A stretch of DNA of 44,682 nt from Limisphaerales bacterium (GTDB taxonomy: Bacteria > Verrucomicrobiota > Verrucomicrobiia > Limisphaerales > UBA11358): NCBI GenBank assembly GCA_025362675.1, contig JANYFN010000164.1, positions 1-44,682 of the forward strand, in the 5' to 3' direction. Shown one piece after another: positions 17,081 through 27,221 of this stretch. Position 1 is the first letter of the stretch. Each line of letters begins with the position of its first letter. The translations under genes and the position numbers were made by a program. Under the pieces are notes generated by a model that was not told where the DNA came from, made no database searches, and saw only the letters and a list, made by a program, of their open reading frames with translations.

Positions 17081-20000
17081 ATGAAAATTCGTTCGTATGT
17101 CGTTGTCTTGATTTGCCTGGTCGCGCTGCTGGCGGCGTGGCTCTGGTTGCCGCGTGGTTCGGTCCCTTCCGCGACGGTCGCGGGAAATGATTCGGCTGCG
17201 TTGGCCGTGACAACGTCACCTGCGCCGCTGGCGGCGGCTACTCATTCTATTGCGGCTGAAGACACGGGGAAAAATTCTGCCGCCGCGACGAACCGCCTGA
17301 CGTATCGTTTATCAAACTCACCCAAAGCGAATACACCCGCAGGTTACGCTGAATTCAGTCGCACACCGCACGCCGTGATTTTGGAAAATGCGCTGGTGGA
17401 TACGGATGCAAAAATAAATTTTACCATTCCGAAACATTTAAAGTCGCAGGGAGATCCGGGTGCCTACATCGTGCAAGCGCACGGCGCAGTGGACGCGGCG
17501 TTTCGTTCGTTGCTGGTCTCGGTGGGGGCGCAGGAAATATCCTATATTCCAAACAATGCCTTGCTCGTGCGGCTGACTTCCGGCGCGGCGAATTCTCTGA
17601 CCGGTAATCCGCTGGTGCAGGCGGTGCTGCCCTATGAACCATATTACAAGGTGCAGGCGTCGTTGTTGGGCAGGGCGGTCGCGGAAAAACCGTTGCTCAT
17701 CGGCCAGGTGCTGACGCTCGGGCTCTTCGCGGATAACGCGGAGGCGACGGTGGCCCAGATTGAAAAGATGGGCGGCGTGGTGGTGGCGCGAGATCGTTCG
17801 CCGTTCGGTCCGATTGTGCGGGTCAATCCGCCGCAAGATTGGATCGCGCTCGCGCAGTTGCCCGGGGTGCAGCGGATCGAGCCGACGCACCAGCGCAAAC
17901 CGGCGAATGATTTAACGCGCGTTATCATGGGCGAATCATTGAACACAGTGACGACGACAAACTATCTTAATTTGTCCGGCTCAAACGTAGTGGTGGAAGT
18001 GAACGATTCGGGTATTGATGCGACGCATCCCGACCTGATGCAATCCGGCGGAGTCGCGCCGTCGCGGGTGACAGGACTGTTTTCCAATAGTATCGTGGAT
18101 ATCGACGGCCACGGCACCCATGTCGCAGGCATCATTGCGGGTAATGGTTTTCAATCCACTACGGTGACGAATGCGCGCGGGTCGATTAATCCCGGCACAA
18201 ACACGCAATATCGTGGCAAAGCGCCGCTCGCGAAACTGGTGGCGCTGGGTTTCCTCGGCGCGAATGACACGAATATTTTCGTGGGCGATAGTGAATTGCA
18301 AGAAGCCCCGGCGGCGACCAACGCGCTCATCTCCAATAATAGTTGGGTGAACGATGGGGTGAACGAATATGATTTATCGGCGGCTAGTTACGACGCGGCG
18401 GTGCGCGATGCGTTGCCGGAAATCACGGGGCCGCAGCCGGTGTTGTTCGTGTTCGCGGCGGGCAACGATGGTGCCGGCGATACGAGCGGACAAAGCGGCA
18501 ACGCGGATTCCATCTCCTCACCCGGCACGGCGAAGGACGTTGTCACGGTGGGCGCGCTGGAGCAATTCCGCAACATCACCAACATCGTCACCGCGCTGGA
18601 CGGCACTTCAAACGCTATCTGGTCAGCGGAAACCGATTCCAGTTCGCAGGTGGCGGATTATTCGGCGCGCGGCAACGTGGGTATTTTCACGGAAGGAACT
18701 TATGGCCGCTTCAAGCCGGACGTGATCGCGCCGGGAAGTTTTGTAGTGAGCACGCGCTCGACGATGTGGGATACGAATGCGTATTACAACGTAACGAATT
18801 TTCACACGGCGGTTTATCGCGGGTTGGTGGCGCGGACGAACGCGTTGCTCCCGGGCATTCTGACGATCCCGATGAACACCATCGGGGTGAAGATCACCAT
18901 CACGGCGAACGCCCTGTCGCCTTCGCCGTTTCCGAATTTTCCGATTTATGTTTCGTCAACCGTGGTGCCCACGCCAGCGGCTTTTGACATCAAGAAAAAT
19001 AATTCCGTGAGCATTCCGCCCGACACCGGCGGTGGGATTTCCGGCATCGCCAGCATCGCGAACGGTCAGATTGAATTCGCCATCGGCGACGGCACGAATA
19101 TTCCTGCGAGCTTCGATCTCACCACGCAAGTCATCACCACGAACGACCTAGGCAACCAACTCGCCGTGGAGCAATTCCTGAATGACAATCTATGCACCGG
19201 GCCGCAATTTTACCGGTATGAAACCGGCACGAGCATGTCGGCGGCAGCGGTGTCCGGCACGCTGGCGTTGATGCAGGATTTTTTCACGAACACGTTGCAC
19301 CTCACACCGAGTCCGGCGTTATTGAAGGCGATGCTCATCAACGGCGCCCGCGTCTCGGGTAGTTACAAATACGCCGTCACCAACACCATTAATCTCCAAG
19401 GTTGGGGTTTGGTGAAGTTGACCAACTCCATTCCGCTCGCACTGACGAACACCGCCGTCACTGCCAACAAACCTTTATTCTTCCTCGACCAAAGCCCTAC
19501 GAACACAGTGAAGACAGGTGATCGCCGCACTTATTTGGTCAGCGTGCCGACTGCGGCTGCGCGGGCGCAGACATTGCGCGTGACGCTCGCGTGGACGGAT
19601 CCGCCGGGCAATCCAGCCGCCGGCATCAAGCTCGTCAACAACCTCGACCTGGTCATGACCAACCTCGCCAACGGCGCAGTGTATTATGGAAATAATTTTT
19701 CCTCATCCGCGAATCCGCCGAACAGCCTCCCGGCGACGACTAACGGCACAGCGTTTACCGATAACATCAACAACGTCGAAAACGTTTATCTCACGCCCAC
19801 GCTCAGCACGAATTATTCCATCACCGTCGTTGGCACAGCGGTGAACGTGAATGCCGTGACGGCGGAGCAAACGAACGTGGTGCAAGACTTCGCGCTCGTT
19901 GTCAGCAGCGGCGATGGCAACAACACCAACGGCGTGACGTTCACGCCCGGCACCCCGTCGTTCACGCCATCCATTTCGCCCGCGATCACTTATCTGCCGG

Positions 20001-23000
20001 CCACGAACGGCATTTTGTTCAATCAATACGCCGGAGCGAACGCGCCGTGGTTGAGCACCAACACGCTGGCCGTCACGAACACCGCGTTCGGTTTTGCCAC
20101 CAACGCCACGCTGGGTATCGGCCTCACGAACCAGTGGCATTTCTTTGTCATCACCAACACGTTTGCGACGACGAACCCTAATTTCACCAACGCCGCGTTC
20201 ATCACTTTTCTGCCGGCCACGCTCGCGATTCCGCGCGAAGGTGGCTATGTGACAACGGCGCAAAATCCGACGCGTCCGGAAGCGGATATTGAATTATTTG
20301 TGGCGACCTCGCCGGATGCTTTGGCGGCGCAGCTCACGAACATCAATCCCACGGTGATTTCCAACTGTCTGGCGAGTAACCTTGGCGATGGCGCTTCCAT
20401 CGGGCGCGGCGGCGTGGAGTTTGTGGCCTACACGAATTCAGTCGCCAATCAGGTTTATTATGTAGGCGTGCAATGTCAGGATCAGATGGCCGGTCAATAC
20501 GCCTTCGTCTCGATCTTCAGCGACTCACCGTTCAGCTCGCTGAATCCCGACGGCAGCCAGAATGTTTATGGCAAGCTCACGCCCGCCGTGATTCCCGACG
20601 GCAATAACGCCCACGCCGGCGTCTCCTATTCGCTGGGTCTCGCCTTGTCGCCGATGACTGTCCGCCGCGTGACCTTGACGAATACCGTGACTCACCAAAA
20701 TTTCGGCGACCTCGTCGGCGGGCTGACGCATGACCAACAGTATTCCATGCTGAATAATCACAACGGCCTTGGCTTCGTAAATCCGCTCGTGCGCGTTTAT
20801 GACGACAGCGGCGAAGGTCTAACGAACAATGTGTTTCACACCGACTCGCCCGGCACGTTGAAAAATTTCAACACCAAGGAAGGCTCCGGCCTGTGGGTGC
20901 TCAATGAAATTGACAACAACCTGACGCAGACCGGTCGCGTAGAAAATTTCACGCTCCGCATTTATCCGCATAAGAACCTTTCCAGCAATGGCACCACGAA
21001 CACCATCGCCGGTCAGTCCTGGTTCTATGATTATATCGACGTGCCAGCGGGCTATACGAATCTGCTCGTGCTGGCGACCAACTTGCCAACCACCTCCACG
21101 CCGCCCATCCAACTTTATTTGAATGGCAACAACACGCAACCGGATTTCACCACGTTCCTGTTGCGCACGGAATTGACGAATGGCACGCCCCCCGGCAACT
21201 CGCTTTCCGCCGGTCCGCCGCTCGCGCCCGGACGTTACTGGATTGGTATCTATAACCCCGACACGGTTACGCACGACGTGACACTCAGCGCCATCCTCTC
21301 CTACAACGCCTCCGCCGCGCTCACGATCGATTATTTCTCCGCCGGCCCGGTGCCGCTCCTGGATGATGCGGTGACGACAGATACCATTCACGTCACCAAC
21401 ACCCAGACCATTCAGGCTTTCAACGTGGGCCTGCGCGTGGATCATCCGCGCATTTCCGACCTCGTGTTCCATCTGGTGTCGCCTGCCGGCGCGCGTTATT
21501 TGCTCATGGAAAATCGCGGTGGTCAGGACACCAACGGCTGCGGCGCATCGGTCATCAGCACGAATTACGTCAATGTCGGATCCTCTGGCGGTCCAGCGGC
21601 GACCACCAACCAGATTGATACGCACATGACGGCCGGCAGCATCCCGGTCAATTACGATATGTTCACCGTGCCGGATGAGATGACGATTTATTACGGCCCC
21701 ACCAATTCCAATTCGACGGCGAATCTCATCACAAATATTTTTGTTAGCGGTAGCGGACTATTGACGATTCCCTTTCCGCCTCCGACCGCGACCATCTCTT
21801 CCACCTTCCTGACCATTGTGATGAACGCCACGAATCATCCGGCGCGGACGTTCTGGACTTACAACGTCGGCGGCGTGGTGACGAATAATTATTATCTGAC
21901 CTTCACCGAGGATACAAACAAGACGACCACGCCGATCAAGTTCGGGCCGCCGCCGTTCATCCCGAGTTCGATTAGCAGCAATATCTGGGCGGATAGTTTT
22001 GAAACTTATCCCGGCGGAACTAATTTCGCCCCCACGTCGCTCGGCGGTTGGAATGTGTCTGCGGGTCAAGCCGTCGTGGCCACGAATCCGCCGGCCTTTG
22101 ACGGCACGAACTTTTTGACGCTGCCAGCGGGTGGCAAAATTTCCACCAACCTGCCTACCGTCGCGGGACGGAAATACCAGTTGCAATATGCGCAAGGTGC
22201 CTTGCCTTACCAGCGGTTCTATGTGGCCGCTGCGTTTGACAGTAAGATTCAAAGTCTGGATACCAACTTTAACTCAACGACGTTTCCGACCATTGAGGTC
22301 ACTCCCTACGCCGTGGCGGTGGATGCCAGTGGCAATGTCTATGTCGCGGATGGCTCCAGCAGTTTGATCGCGCGTTACACGCCCAATGGCCAGCGCACCG
22401 TTTTTGCCGACAGTAGCAAAGGCTTGATCACCCCCAAGGCATTGGCGTTCGACAACGCGGGCAATCTCTATGTCGCGGATTTCGCCACCGGCGTGAACGA
22501 CGGGTTTGTTTTGAGAATTACGCCCGGCGGTGTGGTCACGGTGATGGCCAACGGCCTGACGACTCCGGCTGGAATAGCGGTTGACGCGGCCAACAATGTT
22601 TATGTCTCAGAATTTGCCTTCGGCGACATCCGAAAAATCACCGCGCCCGGAGTCTCCGCGCTATTTTTCACCATCCCCACCCCGGGCGACAACTTGCAAG
22701 GGTTGGCGCTGGATGCGAGCGGAAATCTGTATGTCGCGGATAACACGGACGGCAGCATCTGGAGCATCACTCCGGGGGGAGTTTCCGCAGTTTTCTTTCC
22801 CGCCGGAATTTTGAATAATCCTTTGGCGCTGGTATTTGATAGCAATGGCAACCTCTACGTCACTGATGGAACCCAGACCTTGTGGCAATTGGCTCCGCCA
22901 ATCGCCACCAGTGTGGCGGGCACGGGCCAAGGCCCTTCCGGTCTGGCTTTTTACAACAGCAATCCCGATAGCCAGAATGATCTGGGCTGGCAGACGCAGT

Positions 23001-23929
23001 CCACGGCCTTCACCGCAGCCAGCTCCGGCACGCCGCTCGTTTTGGATGCCGGTGCCAACAGCGCCGTCACCGTCGACGGCAAAGTGGTCAGCACGGCGAA
23101 CTTTAACGCGACCTTTGATGCGTTTACGCTTACGCAGTTGCCGTCGGATTTATTTTACCAGCCGGAACAGTCGCTCGATGACATCCTCAACACGAGTCCG
23201 TTTGGTGACTGGCAGATGGAAGTGTTGGATAATCGCGCTGGTGCCACGAACAACACGCGGCTCGTGGACTGGCGTTTGGAATTTGTGCTCGCTAACACCA
23301 ACCTCGCGCCCGCTGCACTCGGCACCTTCAATTCAGCCAACAGTGGCGTTGGCTCGCAAATCACTAGCAGTCTGTTTGCGGGTGGCGGTTATTTCGGTTA
23401 CTACACCGTTCAAGTGCCGGGCGGCGCGACCGCCGCCAACAATTTGTTGCTCTCCAGCACGCTGCCCGTCAACGTCTGGTTCACCACGAGCAATCCGGCG
23501 ACCAATACCAGCGCGAGTGGCACGCTCCTGCTGGCGGCGGTCAATGCCGGCGCGACCAAGCTGGACACTTCTACCACGACGCCCGCCATCGTGCAGGGCA
23601 CGACGTATTATCTTCTGATTGAAAACACGAATAGCGCGGCGGTCACCTTCACCGTGCGGGTGGATTTTGATAGTATTGCCCCCTCGGCGGCTTTTAAATT
23701 GACTAGCGCGAAGCTGACCACCAGTAAAAAACCGCAACTGCAATGGCAGGGCACTCGGGGTGCTCGTTACAAAGTGCAATGGTCGGATACGATTGCGCCG
23801 CCAGCCTGGCACACCATCAATACGCCGACGGTTACCACGACGAACAAAGTTTCGACTTTCATTGATAACGGCTCGCAAACTGCGCCACTCGGCCCGCAAC
23901 GCTACTATCGTTTGCTGCGCGTGCCGTAA
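17081..23929 (+). CDS. Giant secreted subtilisin-family (S8) protease with P-like and NHL domains
   Basis: A 2282-residue exported serine protease. Residues 1-25 are a signal or membrane-anchor segment. A prodomain-like region precedes a catalytic domain from about 300 to 770 with D309 (NDSGIDATHPDL), H344 (DGHGTHVAGI), oxyanion N462 (FAAGNDGAGD) and S718 (ETGTSMSAAAVSG). About 120 extra residues lie between KPDVIAPGS and the catalytic Ser loop. Downstream are P-domain-like segments near 1170-1297, 1421-1590 and after about 2020 (SLDDILNTSPFGDWQMEV). NHL-type repeats lie at about 1740-1940 (ALDASGNLYVADN). A PPC-like beta domain and a short C-terminal Trp/Tyr-rich module follow (ARYKVQWSD ... 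QRYYRLLRVP). It begins 56 bases after the GspK-like gene on the same strand, so it is a candidate substrate or partner of that system; this is inference. Confidence 0.88.
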   Translation: MKIRSYVVVLICLVALLAAWLWLPRGSVPSATVAGNDSAALAVTTSPAPLAAATHSIAAEDTGKNSAAATNRLTYRLSNSPKANTPAGYAEFSRTPHAVILENALVDTDAKINFTIPKHLKSQGDPGAYIVQAHGAVDAAFRSLLVSVGAQEISYIPNNALLVRLTSGAANSLTGNPLVQAVLPYEPYYKVQASLLGRAVAEKPLLIGQVLTLGLFADNAEATVAQIEKMGGVVVARDRSPFGPIVRVNPPQDWIALAQLPGVQRIEPTHQRKPANDLTRVIMGESLNTVTTTNYLNLSGSNVVVEVNDSGIDATHPDLMQSGGVAPSRVTGLFSNSIVDIDGHGTHVAGIIAGNGFQSTTVTNARGSINPGTNTQYRGKAPLAKLVALGFLGANDTNIFVGDSELQEAPAATNALISNNSWVNDGVNEYDLSAASYDAAVRDALPEITGPQPVLFVFAAGNDGAGDTSGQSGNADSISSPGTAKDVVTVGALEQFRNITNIVTALDGTSNAIWSAETDSSSQVADYSARGNVGIFTEGTYGRFKPDVIAPGSFVVSTRSTMWDTNAYYNVTNFHTAVYRGLVARTNALLPGILTIPMNTIGVKITITANALSPSPFPNFPIYVSSTVVPTPAAFDIKKNNSVSIPPDTGGGISGIASIANGQIEFAIGDGTNIPASFDLTTQVITTNDLGNQLAVEQFLNDNLCTGPQFYRYETGTSMSAAAVSGTLALMQDFFTNTLHLTPSPALLKAMLINGARVSGSYKYAVTNTINLQGWGLVKLTNSIPLALTNTAVTANKPLFFLDQSPTNTVKTGDRRTYLVSVPTAAARAQTLRVTLAWTDPPGNPAAGIKLVNNLDLVMTNLANGAVYYGNNFSSSANPPNSLPATTNGTAFTDNINNVENVYLTPTLSTNYSITVVGTAVNVNAVTAEQTNVVQDFALVVSSGDGNNTNGVTFTPGTPSFTPSISPAITYLPATNGILFNQYAGANAPWLSTNTLAVTNTAFGFATNATLGIGLTNQWHFFVITNTFATTNPNFTNAAFITFLPATLAIPREGGYVTTAQNPTRPEADIELFVATSPDALAAQLTNINPTVISNCLASNLGDGASIGRGGVEFVAYTNSVANQVYYVGVQCQDQMAGQYAFVSIFSDSPFSSLNPDGSQNVYGKLTPAVIPDGNNAHAGVSYSLGLALSPMTVRRVTLTNTVTHQNFGDLVGGLTHDQQYSMLNNHNGLGFVNPLVRVYDDSGEGLTNNVFHTDSPGTLKNFNTKEGSGLWVLNEIDNNLTQTGRVENFTLRIYPHKNLSSNGTTNTIAGQSWFYDYIDVPAGYTNLLVLATNLPTTSTPPIQLYLNGNNTQPDFTTFLLRTELTNGTPPGNSLSAGPPLAPGRYWIGIYNPDTVTHDVTLSAILSYNASAALTIDYFSAGPVPLLDDAVTTDTIHVTNTQTIQAFNVGLRVDHPRISDLVFHLVSPAGARYLLMENRGGQDTNGCGASVISTNYVNVGSSGGPAATTNQIDTHMTAGSIPVNYDMFTVPDEMTIYYGPTNSNSTANLITNIFVSGSGLLTIPFPPPTATISSTFLTIVMNATNHPARTFWTYNVGGVVTNNYYLTFTEDTNKTTTPIKFGPPPFIPSSISSNIWADSFETYPGGTNFAPTSLGGWNVSAGQAVVATNPPAFDGTNFLTLPAGGKISTNLPTVAGRKYQLQYAQGALPYQRFYVAAAFDSKIQSLDTNFNSTTFPTIEVTPYAVAVDASGNVYVADGSSSLIARYTPNGQRTVFADSSKGLITPKALAFDNAGNLYVADFATGVNDGFVLRITPGGVVTVMANGLTTPAGIAVDAANNVYVSEFAFGDIRKITAPGVSALFFTIPTPGDNLQGLALDASGNLYVADNTDGSIWSITPGGVSAVFFPAGILNNPLALVFDSNGNLYVTDGTQTLWQLAPPIATSVAGTGQGPSGLAFYNSNPDSQNDLGWQTQSTAFTAASSGTPLVLDAGANSAVTVDGKVVSTANFNATFDAFTLTQLPSDLFYQPEQSLDDILNTSPFGDWQMEVLDNRAGATNNTRLVDWRLEFVLANTNLAPAALGTFNSANSGVGSQITSSLFAGGGYFGYYTVQVPGGATAANNLLLSSTLPVNVWFTTSNPATNTSASGTLLLAAVNAGATKLDTSTTTPAIVQGTTYYLLIENTNSAAVTFTVRVDFDSIAPSAAFKLTSAKLTTSKKPQLQWQGTRGARYKVQWSDTIAPPAWHTINTPTVTTTNKVSTFIDNGSQTAPLGPQRYYRLLRVP

Positions 23930-23956
23930 TTTGAACCGTGATGCGGGTAGTTCCGG

Positions 23957-24071
23957 TTCCCTCGCTCCCTGTTAGGGGTTAGGGTGAGGGATCAAGGCTT
24001 CCGTCAATCCGGGGCCGTCAATCATTACCACGTCGCCCCCTCACCTCAATCCTCTCCCCCAAGCGGAGAGG
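23957..24071. repeat. Intergenic REP-like repeat pair, possible terminator
   Basis: Two inverted copies of a common Pyr-rich repeat occupy the gap between the protease and uvrA. One runs ctccctgttaggggttaggg (within 23957-23990), the other is the ccctcacctcaatcctctcc type (24036-24071). The second holds a hairpin, cctctcc at 24051-24057 against ggagagg at 24065-24071. Sequences of this type (ccctcaccc...ccctctcccc) occur as dispersed repeats in many bacteria. Pairing of the two copies could form a terminator for the protease gene. The rest of the 255-base gap shows no clear promoter. Confidence 0.7.
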
Positions 24072-24184
24072 AAGCCGGAGCGCCTATTTATTTTAAGCGA
24101 CGCCATTACCCGAAAAAACTCCGGCTTTGCATTTTTCACCCCGTCGCGTAGTGTAAAATTTCGTTTCGACTAGAAATTCTCAAC

Positions 24185-27145
24185 ATGAGTAAAGAGTTCA
24201 TCAAGATCGGCGGCGCGCGCGAGCACAACCTCAAAAACCTCACGCTGCAGATACCGCGTGACAAGTTGGTGGTCGTCACCGGCTTGAGCGGCAGCGGAAA
24301 ATCGTCGCTGGCGTTCGACACCATTTACGCCGAGGGCCAGCGAAAATACGTGGAATCACTTTCCGCCTACGCGCGACAATTTCTCGATCAGTTGCAAAAG
24401 CCGGATGTGGATTTCATCGAAGGTTTGTCGCCGGCGATCGCGATTGAGCAACGCAGTTCCGGCAGCAGTCCGCGCTCAATCATCGCGACGACCACGGAGA
24501 TTTACGATTACCTGCGGTTGCTCTACGCGCACATCGGTCAGGCGCATTGCCCGGAAACCGGCGTGCCGATCTCCACGCAAAGCACGAGCGACATCGTGGA
24601 TAAAATTCTCACGCTGCCGCCGAAAGCGAAAGTCATGCTGCTCGCGCCCGTTGTGCGTCGGCAGAAAGGCGAGTTCCGCGATGTGTTCGAACGGCTCGCG
24701 CGCGAAGGTTTTGTGCGTGTGCGCGTGGACGGCGCGATGCTGGAACTGGGCGAAGAGGTGGCGCGCATCAAACTTGATAAAAAGAAATTCCACAACATTG
24801 AGGCCATCGTGGATCGCTTGGTGATTGATGATAAAATCCGCGTGCGCCTGAGCGACTCGGTGCAGACGGCACTGCGATTGGGTGAAGGCGTGATGTTCAC
24901 ACTCCACTCCCTCTCCCCAAGCGGGGTAGAGGGCCGGGGTGAGGGGGCGACCGGGACGGCGAAGGTTGCCAAAGCCGACGACTGGATCGAAACCCTCCAC
25001 TCGAACAAGATGTGTTCGCCCGCGACCGGCAAGAGTTATGATCCGCCGACGCCGAAACATTTTTCGTTCAACGCGCCCGCCGGTGCGTGCGGGACGTGTC
25101 ACGGACTAGGCATGAAGATGGTTTTCGATGAACAGCTCGTGGTGCCGGATTTTGACGAGCCGCTCGAAAGCGCCATTCAGCCGTGGCGGCGCGCGGGGAA
25201 GCGGATGAACATTTATTACAAGGCGATGCTGCGAAGTGTCGCCGGACATTTCAACGTCGCGCTAGAAACGCCGTGGAAGGAGTTGCCAGACGATTTCAAA
25301 AACGTTCTGCTGCACGGTTCCGGCGAGGATAATGTGGAATTCAAATTCTGGCGAGGCGGCAAAGTCAGTAGCATTGATCGCCCGTTTGAAGGCGTGCTGG
25401 TGAATCTGGAGCGACTCGCGATGGATAGCGAAAGCGAATTCATGCGCAATCGTCTCAAGCAATACATGGCGCCGGAGTTTTGCGACGTCTGTGGCGGTAA
25501 GCGGCTGAAGCCGGAGATTTTGGCGGTGACATTGGGCGGCGAAGAATTCACGTCGCAGTTCAAAAACAAAAAATCGAAGATAAAAATCCCCGGCCTCTCC
25601 ATCATGGATGTCTGCGGTTTGTCGGTCGAAAAAGCGGATGACTTTTTTACCGCGCTCAAGCTCACGGAATTCGAGAAGAAAATTGCGGCGGAAGTCATCA
25701 AGGAAATCCGCGCGCGGCTGGGCTTTCTAAAAAACGTCGGCCTCGGCTATCTCACGTTGGATCGGGAGAGCGGCACGTTGAGCGGCGGCGAGGCGCAGCG
25801 CATCCGGCTCGCCACGCAGATCGGCGCGGCGCTCGTCGGCGTGCTTTACGTTTTGGACGAACCCAGTATCGGCCTGCATCAACGAGATAATGATCGCTTG
25901 CTCGCAACGCTGAAAGGCTTGCGCGATTTAGGGAACACCGTGCTCGTCGTCGAACACGATGCGGATACGATTCGCGCAGCGGATTACATTTTGGATCTCG
26001 GTCCCGGCGCGGGCGTTCATGGCGGCGAACTCGTCGCGGCGGGCACGTTGCCGGAAATTCTCGCGGCGAAGAAATCGCTCACGGGTCAATATCTGACCGG
26101 CGAATTGAGCATCGCGGTTCCTAAAACCCGCAATCAGCCAACCGAGGAAAAGGGCTGGCTCGAAGTATTTGGTTGTAAGGAAAACAATTTGCAGAACATT
26201 GATGTGCGGATTCCGCTGGGCACATTTACGTGCTTCACTGGCGTCAGCGGTTCCGGTAAATCCACTTTTGTAGATGACATTTTGCGTCGCGCATTGTTTC
26301 GTAAATTTTACGGCTCGAAAGAAAAACCCGGTGAACACAAGTCGCTCAAGGGTTTTGAAGCGCTGGATAAAGTCATCGTGATTGATCAGTCGCCGATTGG
26401 CCGCACGCCGCGCAGCAACCCGGCAACCTACACGGGAATGTTTAATCAGATCCGCGATCTGTTTGCCAAAATTCCTGCCGCCAAGATTCGTGGCTACGAA
26501 CCGGGGCGATTCAGTTTCAACGTGAAGGGTGGTCGCTGTGAAAAATGCGAAGGCGACGGCGTGCTGAAAATTGAAATGAATTTTCTCCCGGCCGTGTATG
26601 TGACGTGTGAGGCGTGCAACGGCAAGCGCTACAATCGTGAGACGCTGGAGATTTCTTACAAAGGAAAAAACATAGCCGACGTTTTGGACATGACGGTGGA
26701 TGAAGGCGTGGATTTTTTCCGCGCGGTGCCGAAGATCGCCACGCCGCTGGAGACGCTCGCGCAGGTCGGACTCGGTTACATCCGGCTCGGCCAGCAGGCG
26801 ACGACGTTGAGCGGCGGCGAAGCGCAGCGTGTCAAACTGGCCACCGAACTGGCCCGCCGCGCAACTGGCCAGACGCTTTACATTTTGGACGAGCCGACCA
26901 CTGGCCTGCATTTTCACGATGTCGCGAAGCTGCTCGAAGTGCTGTTCAAATTACGCGACGCGGGAAATACCCTTGTCATCATTGAGCATAATCTGGACGT
27001 GATCAAAACGGCGGACTGGATCATTGATCTCGGCCCGGAAGGTGGTTCGCGTGGTGGAAAAATTATTGCGGAAGGTCCGCCGGAAAAAATCGTCCATGTG
27101 GCCGAAAGCCACACGGGACATTATTTGAAGAGTGTGCTGGCATAA
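24185..27145 (+). CDS. uvrA: UvrA excinuclease ABC subunit A
   Basis: The damage-recognition ATPase of nucleotide excision repair. It dimerises and loads UvrB on damaged DNA. Its 986 residues are somewhat more than the usual 940-950. Two ABC ATPase modules are visible: Walker [10 protein letters not shown] (about 33) and GVSGSGKST (about 685), signatures [12 protein letters not shown] (about 532) and [12 protein letters not shown] (about 875), and [11 protein letters not shown] and [11 protein letters not shown]alker B regions. The C-terminal zinc module (CEKC ... CEAC) is complete. The first zinc module is altered: C277, A280, C302, C305, with the second Cys missing. Just before it, residues about 238-269 are extra and derive from a REP-like DNA repeat inserted in frame. 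The ATG at 24185 gives the family N terminus. It is probably functional because the frame is intact. Confidence 0.95.
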   Translation: MSKEFIKIGGAREHNLKNLTLQIPRDKLVVVTGLSGSGKSSLAFDTIYAEGQRKYVESLSAYARQFLDQLQKPDVDFIEGLSPAIAIEQRSSGSSPRSIIATTTEIYDYLRLLYAHIGQAHCPETGVPISTQSTSDIVDKILTLPPKAKVMLLAPVVRRQKGEFRDVFERLAREGFVRVRVDGAMLELGEEVARIKLDKKKFHNIEAIVDRLVIDDKIRVRLSDSVQTALRLGEGVMFTLHSLSPSGVEGRGEGATGTAKVAKADDWIETLHSNKMCSPATGKSYDPPTPKHFSFNAPAGACGTCHGLGMKMVFDEQLVVPDFDEPLESAIQPWRRAGKRMNIYYKAMLRSVAGHFNVALETPWKELPDDFKNVLLHGSGEDNVEFKFWRGGKVSSIDRPFEGVLVNLERLAMDSESEFMRNRLKQYMAPEFCDVCGGKRLKPEILAVTLGGEEFTSQFKNKKSKIKIPGLSIMDVCGLSVEKADDFFTALKLTEFEKKIAAEVIKEIRARLGFLKNVGLGYLTLDRESGTLSGGEAQRIRLATQIGAALVGVLYVLDEPSIGLHQRDNDRLLATLKGLRDLGNTVLVVEHDADTIRAADYILDLGPGAGVHGGELVAAGTLPEILAAKKSLTGQYLTGELSIAVPKTRNQPTEEKGWLEVFGCKENNLQNIDVRIPLGTFTCFTGVSGSGKSTFVDDILRRALFRKFYGSKEKPGEHKSLKGFEALDKVIVIDQSPIGRTPRSNPATYTGMFNQIRDLFAKIPAAKIRGYEPGRFSFNVKGGRCEKCEGDGVLKIEMNFLPAVYVTCEACNGKRYNRETLEISYKGKNIADVLDMTVDEGVDFFRAVPKIATPLETLAQVGLGYIRLGQQATTLSGGEAQRVKLATELARRATGQTLYILDEPTTGLHFHDVAKLLEVLFKLRDAGNTLVIIEHNLDVIKTADWIIDLGPEGGSRGGKIIAEGPPEKIVHVAESHTGHYLKSVLA
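24909..24946 (+). repeat. REP-like hairpin repeat inserted in frame in uvrA
   Basis: The arm ccctctcccc (24909-24918), loop aagc and arm ggggtagaggg (24923-24933) form a hairpin with one bulge, followed by ccggggtgagg. It belongs to the same family as the intergenic copies at 23957-24071. It is translated as part of [16 protein letters not shown] within UvrA. Confidence 0.85.
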
Positions 27146-27221
27146 CGCAGGTGCTTGCAGCGCGTCCGCACTCCGAGATTTCACGCTTTGTTCGGTTCGC
27201 ACCGTCGTTTAAATTCTGACC

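Noticed and set aside
19703-20263. Long antisense open frame within the S8 protease gene (also at 20819-21625)
   Set aside because: Arg/Gly-rich product without motifs, typical of the complement of Thr/Asn-rich coding DNA; the sense frame is clearly coding.
25928-26917. 329-codon antisense open frame inside uvrA
   Set aside because: Shadow of uvrA; the sense strand encodes conserved UvrA motifs throughout.
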